From positions 47,101-111,100 of the forward strand of contig JAXGGA010002967.1 in NCBI GenBank assembly GCA_038373865.1: a DNA stretch of 64,000 nucleotides, written 5' to 3'. The position numbers and the translations under genes were made by a program. The notes beneath the pieces were generated by a model that worked only from the letters and a program-made list of their open reading frames with translations, ran no database searches and was not told the DNA's origin. The DNA is from Uloborus plumipes (taxonomy: Eukaryota; Arthropoda; Arachnida; Araneae; Uloboridae). Each line of letters begins with the position of its first letter. Position 1 is the stretch's first letter. This document shows, piece by piece, positions 25,601 to 37,600 of the stretch.

Positions 25601-28600
25601 GTATGCAAGGCGTGCCAACAATATTACAATATTTCAGTTCATATAGTCTAATTAAAGCTATCGCATACACCAATGAACTTTTTTTTGAAATTAATCTCCT
25701 AGCGGTGGTTTTTGAGATTTTCTGGGCTTAGTTTTCTTTTAAAATCTATTATCAAACTTAAAAAAAAAGTGTGTATCTTTTTTATGGGCCGGACAAAATA
25801 TGTTGCGCTAAATGTGGTCAGTGGGCCGTAGGCTGGAGACCCGTGGTCTAAGCCATCGAAAGATTTAAATGCGTTTTTCTCAAAACAACAACTTTAGCTA
25901 TGTCCCAGCGTTGACTAAAGCGGCGATATATATCAATCAATCAACCTATCTACATGTTTATCTACAGACACAAACACACACTCACACAGAATTTCTGAAT
26001 GCCATAAGTTTATTTTATCATTAGAAGTCAAACAAATGAAATTATGGCATTTTGTGTAAAATAAAAAAAAAAGTTTCTCAACATAATAATTCATTGCCGG
26101 CAATTATTTGTTTTGAGCTCTTTTTACGAGGCTCTGATTGTAAATTAAACTATAAAAGAAGAAAGATAATAATCATAATATCGCTATGCTTCAACACTTG
26201 TACCACGAACTCAAATAAACGAGAAAAAAAAAAAACCATCTGACAGCTGACGCTTGTGGGTAGAGTTAAACGGTTCACAGTGGGATCTCTCTTTGCGTCA
26301 AAAGCAAACAACGACATGTCCTCCCCCTTCCCTCTTTTATTATTCAATAACATAAAAAATATTATAAAAGAGGATGAACTTCAGAGCCCGCACTCACACC
26401 TTTAAAAATAAAAGCAGAAGGATATCACGCTTTTGCGCAAATACCAAGCTTGGCTTAACATCGCTTTTTTTAAAACTATTTTTTTTTTCCATTCCTTAAT
26501 TCCCTTATGTTACAAGGCTGTACGTATTTGTATATATGCACGTATTTGTGTATTTGAGATTAGTTATCAGAATTTGGGCCAGTTTGTAAACTAATAAAAA
26601 CAGTGTGCATTTTTTTTCCTCAATTTTCAAATGTGCTCTGTTTCTGTGAGCTCAGTTTTTCTACGTTGTCTATTTCTTTTTTTTGAAAATCAAAATGAAA
26701 ACTTTTCATTTGGGAAATTGTAATTAAATCAGAAATAAATTATGTTTTATGGTGTTTTTTTTTTCATTCATTGTAAATTGCACATTGTAAATTCCTGCTA
26801 ATCAATTTTTAGTTAGTCCCAAAAAGAAGCAAATATGGCCATTCCACACACAGAAAATCAAATATTTTGTCCTGAACGTGACCAGTCTTATTTTTTCTTT
26901 TTAAGTAATGTTAAAAAAATGTAACAGAGAAAAAACTCCCTAGAAATTATGCATACACGGATGATTTCTTGATCAAAAAAAATACGTTTATTCCAGGTTT
27001 TGAAGCGAAATAAACTAGCTGTCATGTCCAAGCAAAATGTACACTTTTCGGTAAAATAGCCTACTAAAGCAGAAGAGTGACTAAGAAGCTTTTGAGAGGA
27101 AGGGGGAGGGGAGAGAAGGAGAAATTTTTCAACAATGTCAAAAGAAGTCAGAACTATTTTGAGGTACCCTTTTGTTATGACATACCACAATCACATTTTA
27201 TGGGGTTTTTGCATTCATTATTTTTTTTATGAAGTATCATCAGGGGCGGCAAATAAGGGAGGCAAGAGGGGGCGGTCGCACCCCCAAATTTTTTGCGCTG
27301 AATAATAAGAAACGTGTAAGCTCAGTTTGTATGAATCACAAATCAATGATCATATGTAAAAGGAAATAAATCAGCTCACTAATTCTCAATAATAGTTGAC
27401 GAAAGTGAAGAAATTTTAACACGAACAGTTTTTGCAATTAAGTTTTACATCATTTAAACCACCAGTAATCACGTAAAATGTACATAAATGAGAAATCTTG
27501 AAATTTTCTGAGTTGCTCATATGAATTGTTGAATTTATCTAGCTACTGTATATTGTTTAAATGAACCTATTTTTTCTTAAGATTAAATACATTTTACGAT
27601 AACTTCATTTTTACCAAATGTATTTCCTTCCATACTGATTAAATTCATAGTTAACAAACTCGCCCCCTCAAACGAAATGCTGAAATTCCACCCCTGAGTA
27701 TCATGTTTTAACTTTCTACCTCTTATACTTCTTAAACCTCTTTTTTCATATTTAATTTTTCATCTCGTAAAACATTTATACAATGTTTTACGAGCTTCTT
27801 AAACCTCTTTTTTCATATTTACCTTTTCATCTCGTAAAACATTGTATGTTTAGGTATTTCCTGTAAAAGAGAAGAGAAAAAAAAATCGGGGTATACATAT
27901 CTGTGTGTGTGTATTACACATTTATGCATGTATGTAAAGACGAAATGTATGCTGATAAACTATATACACATATTAGGACTCTTATCAACATACATGGCTG
28001 CTTTTACACCTGAAACACTTAGAGAAAAAATATATTCTAATATCAATGTAAACAAAAAAAAAAGTGCTATTAATATCCCATCTACTACAGAGAACTTTGG
28101 CGACCTTCTTCACATTTAGCGCCAATTCTACAAAAAAAAAAAAAAAAAAAAAAAGGCCAACGAGTTTGAAGCGTACACAAGAGGTGTTCGCAAGCTAATT
28201 ACCACTTGGTGGGGAGGCGGTTTAGTTACGTCCCATCGAGTTTCTGGGGGAAAGGGGGTAGAAAATTCTCCCCCAACCATCCAAATGCCAGGTAATTACT
28301 GCTAGGACTGAATAGGCTCCATGTTAATTGAGCGACCCCAAAGCAGCTGGCGGCGTCATGATACCTAGTTTTCATGAGGGGCCAACTTTTACTGCAACAA
28401 GGTCAATAGATGATCAAAACGTGTCACTGACTTTCCAATAAAATAATCTAGGGACTTTTTTTTTCTTCTCAATCTTGAGTTTCAGTGTTCATAATTATGA
28501 TTGATATCTTGTCAAACTTACTGAATCGTTAAATTGATTTCATTAGTGACAACGTGTCAAAAATGTATTAAAGTCTTTCACGTTTAGATAACGTGACGTG

Positions 28601-31600
28601 AGAATAGTTATTGTTTACTTGTACAAGTGATTATTTAGTGATTAAAAGTAAAATAGTGATAGTTTATTACATTTTTTGCTATTTCTCCGATGTTTTGTGC
28701 TTTAATAATTATTTTTATAAAGATTTTTTAAAATTTCGCCTTTCATATGTAGCATTCAGCATAGAAATATGTTTAGTACAGATACCGTATTACGAATATT
28801 CTATTGTTTGTACTTAGCAAATGTTAGACTCTTTTTTTCAACAATACAAAATACTGCAAAAACTAGACAATTTCATCATAGTCTTTTTCTTAATGCTTAA
28901 TTTACAGGGTGTCTACACTTCTGATGACTCATCAACTAATTTCTGAGCTGTAACAGATAGGTAAAAGGAGAAATTTGTGGTAGTCAAAAGCCACAGGGCC
29001 TTTAAATGATTTAAAAAATCGTATTTGTCGTTAATCGTCGATTAAAAATCAATTGTCAATCTTCCCTTCAAAAAATAAATTAATAACCTTAAAATTTACA
29101 AAATGAAGACATCACAGGAACACTGACGCAGTTTCGACGGTTGGAAAAAGAGGCGTCTCAAATCCTGAATATTTTATACTTGTGTATTTTTCGGTGCTGA
29201 TTTCGGGGAAAAAAATGTAAAAGCTCCATTACATCACGATTTTTAGTAAAATTTATATCTATTTTTTCTATAATTTTGCTTCGAAAATAATTATTTAGAC
29301 CAATTTTACATGCAGTATCTGGCAACAATGCTTTTTTCTATTTATTTATATAGTCGATTCTAATGATTCACATTGATTTTTCAGCAATAAATTACTTTTT
29401 ATGAGGCCTGAATTTAAGAGAAAAGATAAAAAATGGCAAATTTTTACTCATCCCCGCAGAGCAAAAAATAGCTATATCTCAGAAATAAAATATTGTACAA
29501 AAAAAAAAAAAAATATCGGAAGTACAGAACATAGAAACATTGCCTACCAAACTTGATCAAAACAAAAAATTGTACGACACGAAAATTTGTTAATTTTATA
29601 TGCAATGACCCTGTAGCCAAATTTCACGAAACCTGTAGCCAGATTGCTAAAATAAATTTCAAACAGCAAAAATAAAGTAAAAAAGGGTCCTATTTACATA
29701 ATTCGATGTAAAAAGTTGAAACTCAAGAGAACTTGGAATTTTCCTATCTCCCGGATCAAAATCAAAACAGTTCGACGTAAAAAAATTTTGAGTTTACCGG
29801 AATGACATAGTAGCCAGACAGCATTAACCTCCTCTGGGAGAGAGAAAATATCTCTCTTGAGTTTAAACTTTTTGCATCAAATTATGTGAACAAGAACCTT
29901 TTTGATTTTATTTTTTGCTGTTTTAAACTTGTTTCAGCAATCTGGCTACAGGATTCGTGAAATTTGGTTACAAGGTCATTGCATACAAAATCAGCAAATT
30001 TTCGTGTCGTATTATTTTTGATTTTGATCAAATTTGGTAGCCAATCTGTGTCAATAGTCTGGACTCTCGAAATATTTTATTTTTTTCTGTAAATTTTTTT
30101 ATTCCTGAAGTATAGCTTTTTTTTTACTCCGCCGATGAAAAAAAATTAGGCATTTTTTTATCCTTATTTCGTAAATTTAGACCAATAAAACGTAACTTAA
30201 TACTGAAAAATCAATGTGAGTCATTAGAATAAATTATCTAAATGAAAGAGAAAGCACTGCTGCCAAATACTGCAAGTAAAATTAGTCGAAATAATTATTT
30301 TTGAAGCTAAATTATAGAAAGAATCGAAATCAATTTTACAAAACTCCTGAAGAGATCGAAAAAAAAAAATGGAAGTCATTTTTGAAGTCAGAAGACATAA
30401 GAATCCTGCGAAAACTGTTTTTGCATTTTTCCAAAAAATAAAGTTTACAGGGTTGTGTTATTTTTGAAAATAAAAAATATTAAATCATAAACCAAAGTTC
30501 TAAAAATTTTTGGTGCAGTTCTAGGCAAAGCTCTAGTTTGAGAAAAAAAAAAAGTATTTGGGAAAATTCTCCTTTTTACAGTGCAGATTTCATGGTTCAC
30601 GGATAAGTGTTAGGTTGAAAACAAGGTTAACTTAGGTTACTTAGCCAGATTCAATTTAATAAGCTGACCCTTTTCAATCATAGGTGGTTAGAAACCAATT
30701 TACAGTAAAATTGCATTATTTTTTCCATAAATAAGTAAATATTGTGTTCTCAAACGAGGGCACAGTGTGCAGTCTCTGGACGCAATAAAGGGCTTTGAAA
30801 GAAATACAGGCAAAGTATGTGTTAAAGATGTACTTGCAATTCTGCATTGAATTTTCTCAAAATACTCTAAGAGCAGTCCTAGTAAATCATGATGGTACCG
30901 AGCTCTATACGATGTAAACGAAATTAAGTTCTCTTGAAAGGTTTCCGATTTATTCCAGAAACATGACAGGCATTTATCTGGAAAATTTCAAAATTCTTCA
31001 GAAAGATTTCGCATGAAATTCAGGAAGGAAACTTTTCCCTTTTTTCTTCGCCAGATACATGTATGTTACTGGCGGAAATTAGGCACATTAGCTTCCCATT
31101 CTTTTCCACGAACGTTTCTGAATCCTTTTTACAGTGTTTGAAAACAAAACATAAAGTAAAAGGTCGATTTATTTCAAAACCTGCTGAATCTGAATTAGTT
31201 TTATCTTCAAATAACTAGGCAATGATGCTTGTTTAGAAAAGGAAGAAGAAATGACGTCGTACTCCAAAGATTATTCAAACGAAAATTAATTTCTTCGGAA
31301 AAATTCAGTGGGCACAGCGTGAAGTTTTTTTTTTTTTGTCTTTCCTGTAAAACTAAAGAAAAATAAATAAATAAAAATAAAATGTACTAGTTTTTATACT
31401 AAACACTTCAAATATTTAGCCAATGCACTTTCCAAACACAGCCTGTTCTCATTCTTTAAATTTTCGATTTATTTCATTGTTTAAAATAAACATATTAAAA
31501 GTTTTAGCATTTATGGTTCATAAAATGACTAGAAACTTAAGTCAAAAGAATCGCTTCAGTGATTTTAAGAATACCAAGTCATACGTTGTCGCATAAAAAA

Positions 31601-34600
31601 CCTGCTTTACGAACGACTAAATATAATTGGATATATTCAAAAGAAACAAGCAAATGATTTGAACGATGCTTTGAAGCCAGATCCGTATATAGATAGTATT
31701 ATTGTTAGAATTTATGCATGCATTTATACCTTTTTTTCTGAACTAAAATCATTCTGTTCTACAATTTAAGTAATTGGCTATTGGACAACTTTCTGAACAA
31801 TTGTTTGGAGGCATTTTATCAATAGTAATGCATCATAAATTATGAAGCTGGATATGTAGTAAATAAATACTGGATACATAAGATTACACGAAACAAGAAA
31901 TATTCTGGGAAGGTATTTTGAAGAATTATACTGAGAAAATAAAAATAATTTTCGTCTCAACAGAGCTTTTTTCTTTCATTTTTTGATACACAACAGTGCA
32001 TAATGTAACTCAAAAAATGTCTAAGATAGATTCAAGTTTTTTTCTAGCAGAAAATGTTCTGTTTCAAATTTTTCCATACACGTGTTTCAGTGAACAGCGG
32101 AATCCTTTTTCAATGCAGAAAACTTATGTTCTTTCCTACGCTCTTCAGTAGTCCATACAGCACATTTTGAAAAAATCTCTGCTTCAAAAAAGAGATTCAT
32201 TGTGACCTATGAATCATACGTAAGCAGTATGTTTGTAAATATGGGCTTTAATAACGTTGATTACTGTTGTTCAATTACTTTTAAATCGATTACACAAATT
32301 TTTACTTTTGTCCGATTCCCTTTCTGTGAATACATATTTAGTACAAAAACGTAACAAAGTATGCCAAAGTAAAACTGGGCTTGCTTTAACAATTTGAAAA
32401 AATAAAAGAGAGCAGTCACATGAACTTTTTTTTAAAATGGCGTTTTGGAGAGTTCGATGAGCTTGTAAAGTTTCCTTATCTTTTTAATGGTTTATTTTCG
32501 AAGACACTTTTTCCGTCAATGCTGTACTTCTGTTCTTTCAATCTACATAATACATGGTTTAAGGGGTCACAGTACCTTTATAACAATTTTCTTAAATTTA
32601 CGTAAAGGATGCAATTCTTTGAAACCTTTGTTTCTGCACTTATTTAAAAATAAATTATTTATTTTCAAACATTAAAAGTGGTGCATACTTTTTTTGAAAA
32701 TTTGAAAAAATTAAGAAATTTTAATTTTTTTAAAAAATTTTTTGGCTTTTTTGTTTTTGCATTTATTTAAAAATTTCTTTTTGCTAAATGATCACAAGCA
32801 TCACCTTTAAAAATTTGTGCATTCATTTCCTTATATATTGATTTTAAAAAAATGTGTGACCTTTTATGTAAAAAATCATAAGAAATTCTTAAAAAATTTT
32901 GTTTTTAAAGATTAAACAAGTTCTAAAAATTTTAGTAATTTATAAAATGCTTATTCAATGCAGTTTTGTTAAATACACTATAATGAGTGCAAAAATATTG
33001 TTTTCAAGCTATATCTTTAATTTAAAAAAATCCTTGGCGATTCCAGTAACATGGAAACACGAAAAACTGATCATCAAGAAAAAGGACTTGAAAAAGTTTT
33101 GCTTTTCCATTAGAACACATAACATGCATGCCCTATAGTCACTCATAACTTTTTTAATAATTGAGCTAGAGCAATGCTATTTTTTAAATAACTTTTACTT
33201 TTAAAATAAGAAATAAAAAAAATTACGGTCTTTTGGTCATTTTTGAGGTAATGTGACCCCTTAAAACGAAACAACATCTAATTAAGACACACAACAAATA
33301 CATTATTTGCATAAAAAATTAAGTACTTCAAGAGCCTCTATTTGTGAGCTAACTTGAATAAATCTTCATATCATTTACTTATATAAAAGGCGCTAATACG
33401 CAGCAGCGTTAACTATCGTGAAAAACCGCTAACTGGAACCATCTATTCTCGAACACGTCTTGTCATCAGCTGAATGCTCCACAATGTGCCCAGTGGAACG
33501 CCGCTCTTCAATTCCAAACATTTAAATTTGGTTCGAGCATTTCAAACAATATTCAAACTATACTCTAAGAATATTTCAAATTAACTAGACACTAAATTTG
33601 GCACTTCAAATCTTATCTTTTCTTCAAAATTAATAATTGTGTGCATGTTTTTTTGTTAAGTAGGGGAACGCGGAGCAAAGTAAAATAGTGAAGATAACAT
33701 GCCTGTCTCAAAATGAACAAATTGAAATTTTTTTTCGAAAAATCAGTGTATATAAAGAAGGAATAATGTAGTTTGTTGTACAACTATCGTTGAAACGTTA
33801 TTTTTTATTTTTGACAGATTTTTTACGGCTTGAAAAAAAAGTGGAAATTTTCACCTCAAAAAACCATGGGGTAAAATGAAAAATATAATATTTTTGTAAT
33901 GAAATATTTTCTATTTGATGAGTTGAAGTAATTTTCATCAGTTGATTGCGTAAATAAACAAATAAATGAATTAACACATGAGTGAATAAAATAGAGAATG
34001 AATAATAAAATAAGTGAATGAATGAATAAATTAATTAATAAGTCAAAGAATGTGAATAAATCAATAAGGGAAAAAACTAAATAAATGCATACGCAAACGA
34101 AATTAACCATTTCACTTTGCCTTATCCACTTTGCCCCGCGTGAGCTTGACAAATTACATTGAACATTTAAAATCAAAACAGGCCTAATATTGACTAAGGA
34201 CTGCAATGGACATCAGTAGAACTAGTACTTTTTAAAAAATGTGGAACATTTTCACCTCAAAAAATCATATGGCAAAGTGAAAAACAAGTTATTTTTATTA
34301 TGAAACATTTTCTATTTGACGATTAACAGTAATATTCATCAAATGAATGCTTAAATAAACGAAAAAAATAATTATGAATGAAAAACAAACGAATAAGTAA
34401 ATAAATAAATAAATGAATTAGTTAATATAGGAGAAAAAATAAATGAGTGAATAAAATAGAGAATGAATATGAAAATGGGTTAATGAATCAGTAAATAAGT
34501 ACATAATTTAGTAAAGGAATGTAAATAAATTAATAAATGAAGAAATACGTTCGTGATTTAATAACTGAAGGAATAAGTAAACGGAATGAACTATTTCACT

Positions 34601-37600
34601 TTACCCCATCCATTTTACCCAGCATGCACTTGAAAAATTACATTGAATATTTAAAATCAAAACAGGCTTAATATAGACTAAATAAGAACTGCACTGGACA
34701 TCCGTAGATCTCAATTAATAGTTAAAATGATAATTACAAAAATGTAATTATTTAATAATAACAAGAAATATTTTTGAAACTCCACGAGTATTACAATAAG
34801 GTACCAAATTTTTAAAATTGCTCATATAATTTTTTCTGTGATCTTTGGAGCTATTTATTTTCTTGACAGGGATCAAGTATATGTCTAGGAACTTAGTTAA
34901 AATAGTGCTAGATCGATGGCGCTGCAAACTATTTACTATAAATATTTTACTATTTTACTTTGCACCGCTATTTCACTTTGCCCCACATTCCCCTACTATA
35001 GTTTTGATATCACACGGACAAAGGTGAAGAAATTTTCTTTTATTATCATTCTTTAAATTAAAAAAAAAAAAAAAATCTAATGTGGACGTTCATATGAAAC
35101 ACTCCCGTTTTCATGTAATTTTAATGCTTTTTTCTTTCAAATTTAATTTAATTTTGTTGTGAAGCGTGTATTAACCGACGTGTAACCCCGACGCAACAAA
35201 GAAATCGGACACAGAAGGGAAATCACAGAAAGTTCGGATAAATGTGACATAATCCTCTTCATTTGAAATCTCCCCTTAAAACGAACAGCACCCAAAGACG
35301 AAGTGCAATCTAATCGTCCTCAGTTAATTTCGCGACCGAAACGATTAGTTTTAAAATGTGACCATTTTTTTTTCTTTGGCTACACTGACATACAGACGAA
35401 TAGCAGTGAAATACGCTGTTTGTGAACAGTCCCTGATTACATGTTTGCTTTATATGCGCATGCATATATAGATATATACGTGTATGTACTCACATGTATC
35501 CCAAATACATTTGTTATACGAACCCTGAAAGCACTCAGGTATGAAAGCATATGGGGAAAAGGACACTTTCCGATCGGAGGGGAGTTTAGTGGAAGGTGAG
35601 TATCATTAATTAAGAAATAAATAAACTCTGTCACATCAATGGAGACCGAAAGCAAATCATTCGCTTTTTTATTAATGCATCTTTTCAATGCTCTTTTGAC
35701 TGGCACAAAAAGGTAAGAGCTTGTTTGGGGAAGAAAGGAAGAGTTTGCTGCAGGAAATGAAAGATAGGGAAAATGGTATCTTCGTTTTTAGAATGGGGTT
35801 TGATTTATTTTGCTTCTTTTGCGGTTTGATTCGGGGTTTGCCTTTGAAAATGGGATTTTTTTTCATTTTTTTTATTCTTCTTGGTGAGTGAATTCGTTTT
35901 GCTGTGGAAGCTGAGTATAGAAAAGCAAGTATTAAGTTCCTTTGGAGTTAAATGGAATTTGAGAGTTCAAATCGATCTCTTTTTTTTTTTTTTTACAGGA
36001 TCTCTTACATCTTTAAGCTATATTTGCTGTAATATAAATATATTTTCTGAAATAGTGTTTTCTGTAAGTGCGTTTCATTGCTTTTAATGAGTATTAGTTG
36101 ATTATAAGAAAGTACGGTTTAGCTCCTATTGAATTGAATAAAGTTTGAGAGTTCAAATTTATTACTTGTTTCTTACAACAATTACTGCATTTCTAAGCTG
36201 AATTCATAGTAACATAAATGCCATTCTTAATCCACTATTTGTTGCTGAGATGTTTCGTTGTTATTAATATTAATATTAGCTGATTATGGGCAATACTCCA
36301 GAAAAGTTTCATTTTGCTTCTAGAACATTTCCATTTAAACTGGAACCTCTGCTGCCAGTATTATACTGTTGCTTTTACAGTATAATACAGCTAATTTCAT
36401 GGTAATAAATTGTAAAATTGTGGTAATAAACTAAAATTGCTAGTTTACAGTAATAAACTGCAAAATTGCTAATTTTACAGTTTATTACTGTGCATTTTAG
36501 AGTTTTAAACTGGAACCCCTGTTGCCAGTATTATAGTGTAAAAACAACAGTTTCTTTTTTGCAGTGCATTAACAAAGTACTGCTGGCTTCAACTAAAACT
36601 GAAAGTTATTTGAGCTGCCAATTACACCAAGTGGCCTAATACTTGTACAAATTATTAGATGGTAATAACGCAAAATGCTGGAGATATGCTTGAACCATGC
36701 AAGAAACATTGTAATGTACGCATTTAAGCAGAAAAAAAAACTTGATTTCACATTAGAATCCTTGAATTAAAGTAAACATTTATTTTTAGTTCATGTTTTA
36801 TTTATTTATTCATTCATTTATTTATTTATTTGTTGTCTTGGCAGACCATTGAAGACAGATAGTCAAACTAGGGATAGTAGATGGTAATTACATTTTAGTA
36901 CTAAAATTCAACCTTCACATAAATAAGCATTTTTTAGAACTGTTTAATTCTGTTTTTTCTTATTTATTTTTAGAAGTTGACAAATAAATAATTTAAAAAG
37001 AAGAAAGGCAGAAAAAAATGGAAAAAGCTTTTCTACCGCTCTGAGTTTGAAACAAGAAATTGCATATTTTTATAGAATTTCCCTTATAGGAAAATAAGGA
37101 CGCTTTTATCGTTTTGGAGTAAAATGAAATTTGAGAGATCAAACTTATCACTTTTTTAGTGGATTTTTCACATTTCTACGCTAAGTGTATAGTAATATAA
37201 TTTTGAATTTTGGAGTAGTATTTTTTGCAAGTGTGATTCATCACTTTCAAATTTAGATAACATTCAGAAAACACCACCCTAACTCATTTTTCTGACAAAT
37301 CTTCATATACGCGTGACACGTTTAGTATACATGTCTTAAATCCTTTTGAGCTCTTGTATTCATTACCATAAGGGGGAAGAAACCAGAGTAATAACACCAC
37401 ACTACAAAAAATGAACTGTTGTTTTTACAGTATAATACTGGCAGTTGAGGTTCCAATTTAAAACTAAAATGCACTGCAATCAACTATAAAACTGGCAATT
37501 TAACAGTTTCTTTCTGTAAAGTTAGAAATTTTACAGTTTATTACCGTAAAATTTAGTTCTATTATACTGGAAAAGCAACAGTATAATACTGGTAGCAGAG

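Noticed and set aside
33856..34206. 116-codon minus-strand frame rich in Leu, Ile, Phe
   Set aside because: It is the translation of AATA/TGAA tracts within a repeated element; low complexity.
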